Shown piece after piece: positions 22,918-34,961 of a stretch of DNA of 64,000 bases (positions are counted from its first letter, which is position 1; every line of letters begins with the position of its first letter). Source of the stretch: Aspidapion aeneum (taxonomy: Eukaryota; Arthropoda; Insecta; Coleoptera; Brentidae); the NCBI GenBank assembly GCA_963576565.1, contig OY755039.1, forward strand, positions 80,227,955 through 80,291,954. The letters run 5' to 3'. Made by a program: the position numbers and the translations under genes. The notes under the pieces are model-generated. The model had not been told where the DNA came from. It made no database searches and saw only the letters and a list, made by a program, of their open reading frames with translations.

Positions 22918-23600
22918 AGGAAGTTCACTGGAATGTCCCTATTAAAACAAAACTTATGACTTGACTTGTTCTAAGCTAATGTTTTAAGCAATAATCACCT
23001 ACCAAAAGTCTCTAGCTCACTGAGAAGTATAAAAAATATCTGTTGCAAGATTTAAAAAGTTAGGTAAAGATTCAAGTTAAAAGAAAGCTTTTTGATATAA
23101 TTTTTCTCAAAATTTATTAAATAAAAAAAAATAAAAAATGCTTTTATATAAAACACTCCAGATCTAAAATAATATTTGTATTTGTTAACTAATTTATGGT
23201 AAAATTGACTGCTAAGAACCTTTCTGATTTCTCTTATACATCTAGTTTATAAATAGGCACTTAACTACCCTCCTTTCTAAGTAGGGGCCTTACAGAACAC
23301 ACGGATTCGAAATGAAATTTAAAACAACGTACCTGGCCAAACCGATCTGGCAATCCAAAAAACACAAGCAAAGGAGCAAAGACCAAATTGAAAACTCAAG
23401 AAAAAGGAAAAACCTTAGAGTAATAATGGAAAAACTGAAAAACATTCAATTTCATTGCACGCAAATATTGACATAACAACAGATTAGGTAAATAAGGACG
23501 TAGTCACCCAACCAATATGAAGAACACCACCATGTCTATGGTGTATTCGAAGAGGAGCTGCTCAAAAATTAATAAAATAAAATTTGAAAAAGTGACACTA
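22918..23600. other. Core between the opposed satellite arrays, no gene seen
   Basis: Moderately AT-rich sequence without a recognisable frame, RNA or repeat edge. Confidence 0.45.
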
Positions 23601-23693
23601 TTTTTAAAGGATTCCGAATGGCTCCCCCCCCCCGATGCGAAGATTTTTTTTGGTATTTTCCACATATTTCATTAATAAAAACATAAAATACGG

Positions 23694-24575
23694 CAGTGGC
23701 GTATATAGAAAAACAACACAGTTTTGGGGGCTCTGGTACAAAATAGCGCAGGACAAAATAGCGCAGGACAAAATGGCGCAGGACAAAATAGCGCAGGACA
23801 AAATGGCGCAGCACAAAATAGCGCATGTCAAAGTAGCGCACGTCATAAATCCCAAATCGATTTGCCCTGTTCAGCCGAAGTGGACCAGGGGCCGAGGATA
23901 GGTTAGGTTAGTATCCCAACCTGACCCGGTTAGGTTTTTTACAAAAAAAAAACTTGCCTGAACAGATCAGGTAAGTTTTTTTTTGTAATTAAACCTAACC
24001 GGGTCAGGTTGGGACACTAACCTAACCTATGCTCGGCCCCTGGTCCACTTCGGCTGGGGCAGTTTGAGTGATAAGATTAGGCCTTCATTGTTTATTAAAC
24101 TAACCAAGTAAGGTTAGGTTATTTTTTTAGTATCTCCGAGGATAGGTTAGGTTAGTATCCCAACCTAACCGGGTCAGTTTGGGATACTAACCTAACCTAT
24201 CCTCGGCCCCTGATCCACTTCGGCTGGTGCAGTTTGAGTGATAAGGTTAGGCCTTTACTGTATATTAAACTAACCAAGTAAGGTTAGGTTATTTTTTAGT
24301 ATCTTTTTGAGATCTGCGCTATTTTCTCCTGCGCTATTTTGTCCCGCGCTATTTTGTCCTCGCTATTTTGTCCTGCGCTATTTTGTACCAGAGCCATTTT
24401 GGGGGGGGGGGCGAGACCCCATGAGGCCGTAGTTTATGCTATTTTATGTTTGTACTCATGAAATATGTGAAAAATATCTAAAAAATCTTAGATAAGGGGG
24501 GGCCCGGCCCCCCCCCCATATACGCCCAAAACTGTCTCGGGCCCACCCCGAAGCTTTTTTCTATATACGCCACTG
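23694..24575. mobile_element. Nested inverted-repeat element, CAGTGGCG termini
   Basis: Outer ends CAGTGGCGTATATAGAAAAA (23694) and its complement (to 24575). Inside, tandem 15-mers GCGCAGGACAAAATA at 23743-23860 face inverted 15-mers at 24318-24395. A third shell of long arms (about 23870-23940 with about 23985-24055, then a further pair near 24130-24215) is rich in AACCTAACC words. CAGTGGCG resembles hAT ends but no 8-bp duplication is present. The whole can fold into a very long stem. Confidence 0.6.
23743..23860. repeat. 15-bp minisatellite (GCGCAGGACAAAATA)
   Basis: Seven to eight copies of GCGCAGGACAAAATR. Five complementary copies lie at 24318-24395. The open frames across this array on either strand are products of the 15-bp period. 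Confidence 0.85.
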
Positions 24576-25249
24576 ATTATGACCAAATTAGGAACCCTGG
24601 AACGCCACAGTCAGAAAGATCGGTTATAAATTTCTTAAACAGTTTGACACGCAATCACATCGTTGATTGAAAAAGTTATTCAATCAAAATTTGTAAAAAT
24701 GATCTCGGCTGTGACGTCATAATTTTGAGAAAAAATCGCCCAGCTATAAGAATTTAAGCAATTTTCAACAGGTATTTAATTATCATTTAAATTTAGAATT
24801 TTTAGAATATTCTTTACACAAGGTACCTATACTTAAAACTACCAATTCTCTAAAAAGCAATATTTTTGTACAGTTTTATTATTCAAAAATGTTTAAAGAA
24901 TATTGTAGTGTTTTTTGTAGAATGTATTCATGCCATGAATATTATTAAAATATATGTGTATTTTCTAGTGCATTCCGGAATATTCTTAGCATGTTAATCT
25001 CAGAATATTCTGGGCACGTTTATAACTGGTATATACTATGGATGAACTAAAGTGAAACATTCTCACATGGTATATGCCAAAAATAAGGTATGCTGATTCC
25101 TAAAAGAAGATCCTTTACAGTATATTCATCGCATATACTTGGGATGTGAATCTTTTTTTCAAAATATGCTAAGCATATCACTAAAAGAATATTCTTTAAA
25201 GTACCTAAAAAGCATATACAAAGCATTTGAATGTTCTTTCAATGCTATG
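24576..25249. other. AT-rich stretch, no gene seen
   Basis: Repeated words around GAATATTC and GGTATATGC occur, but I can define no gene or element boundary. Confidence 0.45.
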
Positions 25250-27486
25250 TGGGAAATAATGAATTCATAAAAAGTCATTTAAATGGATTGTTTTATAGCG
25301 TATTAGTATGTATTTAGATGTATTAAAAATGAATCATTTTATGTTTATTCGGTTGTATTGAGATGAAGGAAGGAATTAAAAAGTATTCATTGGTATAAAT
25401 AATGATTACATAAAAAGGTATTTAATTGTTTTGATTTAAAGGGTATAAATATGTATTCAAATACATAGAAAATGAATACTTGAAAAGTGCATTTAATTGT
25501 ATTGATAAAGGAAGGTACTGAAAAGTATTCAACGGGATAAATAATGAATTCATAAAAAGTGATTTAAATGGATTGTTCTATAGCGTATTAGTATGTATTC
25601 AAATGTATTAGAAATGAATCCTTCTATGTTTATTCGGTTGCATTGAGAAAGGAAGGAATTAAAAAGTATTCATTGGTATAAATAATGATTACATAAAAAG
25701 GTATTTAATTGGATTGCTTTAAAGAGTATAAATATGTATTCAAATATATAGAAAATGAATACTTGAAAAGTTCATTCAATTGTATTGATAAAGGAAAGTA
25801 TTAAAAAGTATTCAACAGGATAAATAATGAATTCATAAAAAGTCATTTAAATGGATTGTTCTATAGCGTATTAGTATGTATTCAAATGTATTAAAAATGA
25901 ATCCTTCTATGTTTATTCGCTTGCATTGAGAAAGGAAGGAATTAAAAAGTATTCATTGGTATAAATAATGATTACATAAAAAGGTATTTAATTGGATTGC
26001 TTTAAAGAGTATAAATATGTATTCAAATATATAGAAAATGAATACTTGAAAAGTTCATTCAATTGTATTGATAAAGGAAGGTATTAAAAAGTATTCAACA
26101 GGATAAATAATGAATTCATAAAAAGTCATTTAAATGGATTGTTCTATAGCGTATTAGTATGTATACAAATGTATTAAAAATGAATCCTTCTATGTTTATT
26201 CGGTTGTATTGAGAAGGGAAGGAATTAAAAAGTATTCATTGGTATAAATAATGATTACATAAAAAGGTATTTAATTGGATTGCTTTAAAGGGTATAAATA
26301 TGTATTCAAATATATAGAAAATGAATACTTGAAAAGTTCATTCAATTGTATTGATAAAGGAAAGTATTAAAAAGTATTCAACAGGATAAATAATGAATTC
26401 ATAAAAAGTCATTTAAATGGATTGTTCTATAGCGTATTAGTATGTATTCAAATGTATTAAAAATGAATCCTTCTATGTTTATTCGCTTGCATTGAGAAAG
26501 GAAGGAATTAAAAAGTATTCATTGGTATAAATAATGATTACATAAAAAGGTATTTAATTGGATTGCTTTAAAGAGTATAAATATGTATTCAAATATATAG
26601 AAACTGAATACTTGAAAAGTTTATTCAATTGTATTGATAAAGGAAGGTATTAAAAAGTATTCAACAGGATAAATAATGAATTCATAAAAAGTCATTTAAA
26701 TGGATTGTTCTATAGCGTATTAGTATGTATTCAAATGTATAAAAAATGAATCCTTCTATGTTTATTCGGTTGTATTGAGAAGGGAAGGAAATAAAAAGTA
26801 TTCATTGGTATAAATAATGATTACATAAAAAGGTATTTAATTGGATTGCTTTAAAGAGTATAACTATGTATTCAAATATATAGAAACTGAATACTTGAAA
26901 AGTTTATTCAATTGTATTGATAAAGGAAGGTATTGAAAAGTATTCAACGGTATAAATAATGAATTCATAAAAAGTCATTTAAATGGATTGTTTTATAGAG
27001 TATTAGTATGTATTCAGATGTATTAAAAATGAATCTTTTTATGTTTATTCGGTTGTATTGAGAAAGGAAGGAATTAAAAAGTATTCATTGGTATAAATAA
27101 TGATTACATAAAAAGGTATTTAATTGGATTGCTTTAAAGTGTATAAATATGTATTCAAATATATAGAAAATGAATACTTGAAAAGTCATTCAATTGTATT
27201 GATAAAGGAAGGTCATTAAAATTATTCAACGGTATAAATACTGAATTCATAAAAAGTCATTTAAATGGATAGGTTTCAAAAGATATTGAGAAGTATTTAA
27301 ATGTATAAAAAATGAATTCAGAATTTGGTATATACATGTAACCAAAACAGTTTTGGATAAAAAAGTATTGGTTGGAATAAATTCTGAATACTTATCCTCT
27401 GCTCAGGGAATTGAGCAGGATACATAGTTATTAAAAGGTATAAAAACTGAATACTTTTTAATGCCATTGAATCCATTATTTTTTAT
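25250..27486. repeat. Satellite B, ~285-bp dimeric tandem array
   Basis: About eight copies, marked by ATGAATTCATAAAAAGTCAT near 25255, 25545, 25825, 26110, 26394, 26686, 26966 and 27245. Each unit is two related halves of about 142 bp (both with AAAAAGTATTCA and GGATTG landmarks). On the complementary strand the unit contains GAATACTTTTTAATACCTTC, close to GAATACATTTTAATACCTTC of satellite A, so the two arrays appear distantly related and opposed. The right edge reads TTTTTTATAGGG, the inverse of the left edge of satellite A. Confidence 0.85.
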
Positions 27487-27489
27487 AGG

Positions 27490-28072
27490 GGGGGTGTCAC
27501 ATTTGATAAGACAGGAACAGACTGTAAAGAATTGGAAAAAAGAATAGTAAAAGCAAAAAGGGTTATTGGATGTCTTAACAGTATTTTATGGAGCAGAGAG
27601 ATAAGGAAGAATGTAGAATTTAACATATATGAAACAATGGTAAAAAGCACGCTGTTGTATGGAATAGAGACTTGTCGCGTAACAGAAAAATACAAAACAA
27701 AAATGGAAAGTGTCGAAATGGATGCAATAAGAAGATCAATGAGAATATCTAGATTAGATCACATAAGAAATGAGATCATAAAAGAAATAATGGGAATCGA
27801 GGGAAGCATAACGGATGACATCACTAAAAGGCAACTGATATGGAACGGCCATGTACAACGGATGAACGACGAAAGATTACCAAAACAGGTCCTAGAATGG
27901 CAACCAGTAGGGCGCAGAAAAAGAGGACGTCCTAAACTAGAATGGCAACAGTCAATCCAAAGATCAATGAGTCAAAAGAATCTGACAGAAGATGATTGTC
28001 AGGATCGAAGGAGGTGGAGAATAGGTGTCGGACAACGTAGAAAAACGTTCTAAACCGACATAGTAGTAGTAT
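27490..28072 (+). mobile_element. 5'-truncated LINE 3' fragment
   Basis: The last ~190 codons of a LINE ORF2 and a short 3' end with a TAGTAGTAGTA tail (28058-28069). It abuts satellite B directly. The same 3' end, 86 bp long, recurs on the minus strand at 48757-48842. Confidence 0.8.
27497..28053 (+). pseudogene. LINE ORF2 C-terminal fragment
   Basis: The frame is open from VTFDKTGTDCKELEKRI to TAA at 28053. Landmarks of the post-RT domain of RTE/Jockey-type LINEs: GIETCRVTEKYK, RSMRISRLDHIRNE, WNGHVQRM and RRKRGRPKLEW. Endonuclease and reverse transcriptase are missing, so it is dead on arrival (5' truncation). No start codon belongs to it; the TTG at 27532 is internal. Confidence 0.8.
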
Positions 28073-28084
28073 CCACGGATAAAC

Positions 28085-29727
28085 CTCACCAATTCTAATA
28101 GGTTCTGGGCCCAGATCATGTAGCAACTTATGGAAAAGCTGATGCAAGGAAATAGAGCAAGTTTAGTTTGACAAAACAACTTGGAAAGTGGACCAACGAC
28201 CATGGCAGGTAATTTGACTGTCTTAAAAAATTACAAGGTGGGGAAAATTTTTTCCATTGAAAATTTTCTATGAGAGGTCTTTTAGAGGTAGTAGCAGAAA
28301 GACAAAAAGTCTCTTTCAAAAATTATTTTGTCAGTTGATAAACTGAACTTTGTTCACATAAAAGAAGCCAAAACAAGTAAAGCAGAGCTGTTATTATGAA
28401 AGTACTTCAAGTACAAGTACCAAGTACATTAAGATTTGTAAAAGTACTAAGTACTAAGTACATTTTTCTTTCAAATGTACTTCAAGTACCAAGTACATTA
28501 TAAAAGTACTTAATTTCCTCCAAGTCTTTTACTTTTACAATAAAAGTACTTCAAGTACTTTTAATATGTCGAAAAATGAGAAAAATGCCAAAAATATCAA
28601 AAATGTTTTAACATTTCAAAAAAGTAAAAAACGTCAAAAAATTCAAAAAATATCTAAAATGACAAAAAATTTAATAAAATTTCAAAAACCGTCGAAAATG
28701 TAAAAAAATTTCAAAGATGTAAGAAAATGTAAAACATGTCAAAAATGTTTTCAAAATTTTTAACCTAAAATGTACTTGAAGTACTTTGAATGTACTTGAA
28801 GTACTTTGAATGTACTTGAAGTACTTGTAAGTCTTGAAGTACAATTTCAAGTACTGTACTTGAAGTACCTGACAGCTCTGAAGTAAAGAGGCATGGGATA
28901 GTTTGACGAAAGCTTTTGAAGATTCCGGGCTCATAAGACAAGTTGGACTTTTAAGACAGTTATGTCACCACAAAGTTAGATAAATGTAGCAGTATAGAAG
29001 ATTATTGTAATAGAATAATAACGACCGCTCACAAGTTAGACAACTTAAATTTTAAAGTGGCAGATGAATGGATAGGAACACTATTGTTGGCGGGACTCCC
29101 AGATGAATATAAACCTATGATTATGGGAATAGAAAGTAGTGGAATTAAAATTACTGCTGATTCCATAAAGGTAAAGAGGGATGGTTCTTAGACTCTTGTG
29201 CATCAGTACACATAACAAATCAAAAAGCAGTTCTACAAGAAGATTTAGTAGATATTAATGCAAGAATTAAAGCTGCAAATAATAGCAACATAGAAATAAT
29301 AAAGAAAGGCAGCGATATTTGATGTTTCGTTAAATAGCAAGACAAATCAAATACCAGCTAAAGAAGTTATGTATCCCCCTTAAGCAGCTGTTAATTTGTT
29401 ATCAATAAGTAAAATTGTTGAAAAAGGTAACAAAGTCATTTTTGACAAGAATGGAGCAAAAATTATTGATTCGTCAAATGACATAATAGCCAAGGTTTTG
29501 AGACAAATGGCATTTATCAGCTAGCAATTCTTTACTAAGAATCATAAAGTGTATGCATGCATGAATGAATCAGATGTATGGCACAGAAGACTTTGACACA
29601 TGAATAGAAGAGACATGAATTTGCTAAGACAAATATCAACAGGTATAGATAATGTTTTACCAACACCAAAGAAATGTGTACCATGTGTAGAAGGTAAACA
29701 ACACAGAACGCCATTGATGTCAAGTTG
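28085..29727 (+). pseudogene. Copia-type retrotransposon remnant (leader, gag, protease, pre-integrase)
   Basis: The leader begins with GGTTCTGGGCCCAG (28100), close to the initiator-tRNA-Met half-molecule primer site of Drosophila copia. Gag (UBN2-type) is readable in pieces after the MITE: AWDSLTKAFEDSGL near 28895, then, past a frameshift near 28980, ADEWIGTLLLAGLP and PMIMGIESSGIKIT. The protease shows WFLDSCASVHIT with the catalytic Asp at 29191. The GAG-pre-integrase finger follows with VWHRRL, a TGA in place of Gly, HMNRRDMNLL, then CVPCVEGK (to about 29720). Sequence between protease and pre-integrase is shortened. Integrase core and RT are absent on this strand. A 498-bp MITE splits gag. 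Confidence 0.75.
28383..28880. mobile_element. hAT-type MITE rich in AGTAC
   Basis: 498 bp bounded by CAGAGCTGT and its complement ACAGCTCTG, with a perfect 8-bp duplication AAGTAAAG at 28375-28382 and 28881-28888. Sub-terminal AGTACTTCAAGTAC palindromes recur many times. Eight-base duplication and CAG ends indicate hAT. It inserted into the Copia gag. Confidence 0.9.
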
Positions 29728-29930
29728 AATTAATACAAAAGATCCGCTAAATTATTATCACTACTGACATAACTAATTTCTATAATTTTCTTTGTACACA
29801 AGTCTTTTATAAAATGCTGCTTTATATCAATGTGCTTTCTACGTTTAGAGTTTTCGTAAGTTTGCACCATCGATATTGTAGAAGATAATATTGGTAATAC
29901 AGGGACTAGAAGTGGAAGAATAGTCACAAG
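29728..29930 (-). pseudogene. Copia RNase H C-terminal fragment, inverted
   Basis: The minus-strand frame contains SKRRKHIDIKQHFIKD and YVSSDNNLADLL, the end of Copia RNase H. It lies head-on against the plus-strand Copia remnant, so the element has been rearranged or two copies are joined. Confidence 0.7.
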
Positions 29931-30021
29931 ACCAAAACATTTTAGTGAATAAAAAATATATGAACAAGCATTGCCTTCTAAAATACCTTAACAGTAACGT
30001 TGAAACGGTGACCGTTTAAAT

Positions 30022-30165
30022 GAACGCACAGGAAAAAAGCGAAAAGGAAATATTCGCGCAGGAAAAAACGCTACACAGAAAAAGGCGCATGCGTAGTAAA
30101 GCGCACACTAAAAAGGAGCGCAGAGAAAAAAGCGCACCTAGTAAAACTGCGTACATAGAAAACAA
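30022..30165. repeat. Degenerate GCGCA(N)GAAAAA minisatellite
   Basis: Imperfect 14-17-bp units around GCGCAGGAAAAAA. Similar in flavour to the 15-mers at 23743. Confidence 0.6.
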
Positions 30166-31430
30166 ACAAAGAAAAGTTTTGACCTATGGAAAAATCGCAA
30201 TAAAATAAATGTTAGTCTTTAGATTTTGAATGGTATCTACTGTTACAGATTGCTTTCGCATTTCCTTGCAAATTTTAACTCACGCGTATAATATAACTAT
30301 AGCAGTGTGAGCCCATGGTGATCATGTCAAAAGTTAGAAAAAAAAAGTTGTTCCGATTTTAACAAATTTAATATTACTTTTAGCCCAGTCATATTAGGAA
30401 TGCACCTGGAAAACAAGCTGGAAAACAAGGTGTAAGCTGGATTTTTGAATTATTCCTTAGCATCTGGGCCACATCCCCATTTATTCTTCTGCAAAATTCG
30501 CCTTGAGCTTCGCTAGATATAAGGCCCCAAATGTTCTTAAAATCAGTTTTTGCGCCTTTCTCGAAAACTAATAACTTTCGAAAAATGTCAAGATAGACAA
30601 AATACGCAAAATCATTTAAGAAAAAACCTAACCTAGGATTAAAAAAAATATATTTACAAAAAATACTTTTTTTACCCAACTGTAGCACGGCGAAAGGAAG
30701 GGTAATGTTTTTCGTTTGGTTGTCATTCCCCCCCCCCCCCACCATCTTAAAAAACCATATTCTCATAATTTTATCAAATTTAGGGCGATTTCGAAAATGC
30801 TTTCTGCACATGCTTTAAGACTTTTTTTCCAATACCATTTTACTAGTTTTCCCCTCCCTCTCCTTCTCTCCTCCCCTCCGTCGTTATTAGTAATAGTTGT
30901 AGCTGTAACTTTCACAAGTATAGAGCGATTTCAAAGATTATTTCTGCATACGCTTTAAGATTTCTTTCAACGCCATTTTACTAGCTCCCTCCTCTCTCTT
31001 TCCTCTCCCACCTTCACTCAATAGAAGATGACACTGTTCGCGTCCGTACAAAATCTACACGTACTTTTTGGGGAACGCTAAATGAATGGTAAATGCATAG
31101 TGCTTTTTATAAGGCTGAATAAGAATTAAACCTAAAAGTTGGAATTAAAAAAAATTAAATAAAAAAAATCATCCAACTGCTAATACGACTAGTCGCAGTT
31201 GGGTACAAAATTACGCAATAAGCTGATTCATAAAAATACAAAACTGTATAATTTCGTAAGTGCGCTTTCGGCATCAAAACTAAAAGTTGAAGCATGTCGT
31301 ACATTATAATAGGTATACCTATCAATTTGGTACCCAACTGCAACTAGTAGTTACAAGTAGATTTAGCAGTTAAAAGTTTTTTTTATAAATATTTTTTTTA
31401 TTTTATTTAGTTTTTTTCCACTCTGTAGTT
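30166..31430. other. No gene seen; hairpin module fragment at 30281-30345
   Basis: ACTCACGCG...GTGTGAG at about 30281-30312 followed by ATGGTGATCATG and AAAAAAGTTGTTCCGATTTT is a decayed copy of the module start seen at 51145 and 54364. The remainder has C-runs and TC-rich words but no gene. Confidence 0.5.
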
Positions 31431-31721
31431 ACCTTGTTTTAAAATGTTAATACTTTATAATAATTAGCTTGATCCCCAATTGCCCCAAACACCATTTACT
31501 AAGAATAGTTTTTTTTTCTTAAAACACCTTTAATTAAAGGTTAGGAAAATGGTTAATACCAGCTGGATCACCAATGGGATTTTAAAAATTTAATTTTTAC
31601 ACCATTAAGAACTGTGTATTCAACTAGGCGCCAATAAGCACACTTTTATTTTATTTGAAATTCTATCTTAACAGATATTAAAGTAATTTTTATAAAATTT
31701 TAGAAGAAATTGTGTTTGACT

Positions 31722-31849
31722 CAGACGCGGATCTACGGGAGGGGAAAAGGTAAATCCCCCCAAATCTCAAACTATATTTAATTTTGACACAAAACACACC
31801 TGGTAACTATACAAAATAATTTTATGCAATATTTCTAAATCCGCCACTG
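31722..31849. mobile_element. hAT MITE, 128 bp
   Basis: Ends CAGACGCGGATCTACG and (inverse) CAGTGGCGGATTTAG, with an exact 8-bp duplication GTTTGACT at 31714-31721 and 31850-31857. The empty site exists in the related repeat near 52083 (complement of GTGTTTGACTAAACTTAAAT). Confidence 0.85.
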
Positions 31850-32080
31850 GTTTGACTAAACTTAAATGTGGGGTTTAGACAAAATAAATGGAACATAAGG
31901 GTGGTTTATTAAAGGTTGAAAATTATAAACAGAAGTACTTACATAACGTTTTAACAAATAATCGTATTAATATGCAATTTTCATATTTTTATGTCATGAT
32001 TGTTCGCCAAGGCTGTCAAAAACCAAGCTATATGTATGTGTCTAAATTATTTTTTAGATATCTTAGAAAAAGCTTTTAGT

Positions 32081-32084
<4 letters not shown>

Positions 32085-32122
<38 letters not shown>
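32085..32122. repeat. AT dinucleotide microsatellite
   Basis: About 19 perfect AT units. Confidence 0.95.
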
Positions 32123-32125
<3 letters not shown>

Positions 32126-32476
32126 GGCAAAAATCATGAAAAGAACGACTATTCGGTAAAATTTTTTGAACTTATGTTTATAAGTTCATACCCTTAAAAA
32201 GCTACCATTAGGTTACATTTTATTTTGTTTAAACCACATTTTCCCATTATAGTTTAGTGGCTGGAACACGGATCACCTAACAAAGCTGGAATCTCAAATG
32301 TAATAAAAGCACGAATCACCCTCTCTTGCAGTGCTTAATATTTTTTCCCAAGTCCCATTGGCGTTTAGGTTATTATTGACCATTAGCCTAACCTTTACTT
32401 AAAGTTGTTTAACTTTAAAGAAAGAAAAACCAAATTTTTTGCACAGGTGAGGATCACGCTTAGTATTGTAAAGTAT

Positions 32477-32890
32477 TGTTACGGGTTTACAACGACAAAT
32501 TAAAACTCGCAATTGTTGAAAACGATACGTCAATTTATTTCGACAAATTATGTACAAAAACACGCACTTAAACTTAGTATAACTTGCTAATAATTCACTA
32601 CTATAATCGGTCTATCAACTTCGTGTTAATCTCACGACCACTACAGTACGGTATCTGTGACTGACTGACTGGTGCACGACCCCGGCCCTATATATAGGAT
32701 CGTCCATCTCTCTCGAACTTTCCGGCAGCCTTCGACGTCCGGAAAGTTCCCGCACTACCGCGACCGCAAGCCACAGACAACGCAACTAAAACCTAGACTA
32801 AGAATACAACCTTAAGATAAATCGACCTAATACTACACTAAACCTAAATAAATTCCAATTATAAAATTTAAATAACTTGAATTTGTAACA
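32477..32890 (-). repeat. 3' LTR of Gypsy element
   Basis: 414 bp; the purine tract GAAGAGGAGGATAG (minus strand, 32891-32904) lies immediately inside it. Confidence 0.92.
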
Positions 32891-32902
32891 CTATCCTCCT
32901 CT

Positions 32903-34489
32903 TCAGGTTTGATCGTCTCGATCAACATTTCCCAGGTAAGGTTTTAGTCTGTCTAGATGAACAACTTTCATCTTAGACTTCGGGCTTCTCTGGATTCGGT
33001 AGACTACATCATTAATTCTCTTAACAACTTTATAAGGCCCTTCCCATGGTGGTGTTAACTTAGGTGATCTTCCTTTCTTGCGTTGAGGATTGTATAGCCA
33101 GACTTGATCATTCTCTTTGAACCCTGAAGAGTTTGCTTTCAGGTCATATCTCGCTTTCATGCGGTCACTGGCTATTTCTATTCGCTCTCTAACCACTTCA
33201 TGGATATCGTGCAGCTTTTGCCTTAAACGTTCGACATAGTCATTAACCTCTAAGTGTGCTTCTTCAGGTGAACCAAACATGATATCACATGGTAAACGCA
33301 GTTCTCTACCAAACAGGATACTAGATGGAGTAGCTCCTGTCGTTTTGTGAATGGCAGTTCTATAGGCCATCAAAAACCATGGAATATATTGGTCCCAATC
33401 TGTTTGGTGCTCATCAACAACTTTGCAAAGATGTTCCTCTATTGTTTTATTAAATCTTTCAACCATGCCATCTGACTGCGGATGCAAAGCAGTAGTCCGT
33501 GTTTTATGTATTCCTAAAAGGTCACAGATATTCTGGAAGAGCTTTGATTCAAAGTTTCTTCCTTGATCTGAATGTAGTTCCAAAGGAATGCCAAATCGGC
33601 TGAAAACATCATTTACCAGAACTTCTGCAACTGTAGCGGCCTCTTGGTTAGGCAAAGCAAAAACTTCTGGCCATTTGCTAACATAATCCATGACAACAAG
33701 GATGTATTTGTTGCCCTTTTTAGTTTCTGGAAATGGTCCGGCCACATCAATAGCAATGCGTTCGAATGGCAGACCTACGTTATATTGTTTCATTTGACCT
33801 CTGGACCTTGTTTTGGGACCTTGGCTGGCTGCACAAGTCGAACATCGGCGGCACCAGTTTTTCACATCTTGAAAGTAATTGACCCAATAAAATCGGTTTC
33901 GAATTTTGTCCATGGTTTTATTTATGCCTAGGTGTGCGCCTGATTTTCCACCATGGCATTCGGCCATTATATTGTCTACCATGCTCCTAGGAACTACTAC
34001 TTGATTAACCACAGTAAGGCCATCGGCACTTTCCCAGGCACGTTTAAGGATGTTTACTTCTACTATCAGTGAATCCCATTGTGCCCACAGTGATTTGAAT
34101 ATCACCCCTTGGTTTGCGATATCTTGCCATGATGGTCGTGGCTTGTTCTCTTCTTTCAATCGCAAGATAGGTCCTACATCTTTGTCGTTAAGTTGTGTGG
34201 TTCTAATCGAAGCCGACATCCATTCTTCATCTGGTTCTAACTTTATCTGGCGCACGTAGGTAATTCCTTCTTTCTGGTCAATTTTCCTGCAATGTTTACA
34301 ATCCTCGGGGCAAGGTCTTCTGGACAATGCATCTGCATTATTATGCACCCTTCCTGCTCGGTGCTTAATTTGATAATGGTATTGTTGTAGCTTTTCTATC
34401 CATCTCGCGACTTGCCCCTCAGGTTGTTTCATTTTCATGAGCCACTGTAACGCAGCATGATCCGTTCTAATCAGAAACTCTTGTACGTA
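32903..34489 (-). pseudogene. Gypsy pol, downstream part (RNase H end + integrase)
   Basis: This part resumes in RNase H at VQEFLIRTDHAALQWLMK, directly after the guest element, and carries the tether region, an HHCC integrase finger (HLGINKT...CRRCSTC) and the integrase core. The catalytic residues appear in DVAGPFPE, HSDQGRNFE and SDGMVERFNK. The C-terminal part ends with VVHLDRLKPYLG, typical of the family, and TAA/TGA next to the purine tract. Codons 34490-34510 belong to the guest LTR. It cannot be made as part of Pol while the insertion is present. Confidence 0.9.
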
Positions 34490-34494
34490 GAGAT

Positions 34495-34961
34495 TGTATG
34501 CGCAAGACATACACCCGTTCGATAGCTTTAGGCACTGGTTAAACTTTTACGCATTAAGGATAAAAATGGAAAATAACGCGAGAACCATACAAAATGTCGA
34601 TTGACACCTACCTTGGTTTTTTCTCGGCGGTACAAATTCCATTCACTGGGCGCCCAGGCTTCTACCAGAGTTCTTGAGTTGATCGAAATCACTGTGAGGA
34701 GTTGAGGTAACGGATTGGAATGATTTTAGAATTGATTGGCACTAATTGTAATTGATTGAATTGTAGTTTTGGAAAAACCGATTAAACACGCCGGTTTCAA
34801 TATGGAGGCTACGATGATCTCTCTCTCGTCATCGCGCCGGTGGGTTGCGCACTGTCTATCCGCGCACTTTGCGGTGTCACGTGACAACCTGTATGGCTCA
34901 GTGCAACGGAATAATTAATAGTTAGGAAAATTAACTAAGTATTATTTGTCTTGCACGTACA
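34495..34961 (-). repeat. 3' LTR of second BEL/Pao element
   Basis: 467 bp. Purine-rich GGGCGGCCGGGAAAA (minus strand) sits just inside. Confidence 0.92.

Larger units (their letters stand above)
31431..32476. repeat. Dispersed repeat family, partly inverted copy
   Basis: 31431-31870 matches the reverse complement of about 52080-52380 (TTGTTTTAAAATGTTAATAC, GTTTGACTAAACTTAAATGT). 31871-32050 matches both orientations of 49630-49900. 32455-32476 matches 52345 in direct orientation and is where the Gypsy element inserted. Confidence 0.65.

Noticed and set aside
23870..24290. Telomeric TTAGG repeat tract
   Set aside because: Only isolated GGTTAGGTTAG words inside palindromic arms, no uninterrupted pentamer array.
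30389..30811. 140-codon minus-strand frame
   Set aside because: No recognisable domain, low-complexity surroundings with C-runs, and the start is not supported.
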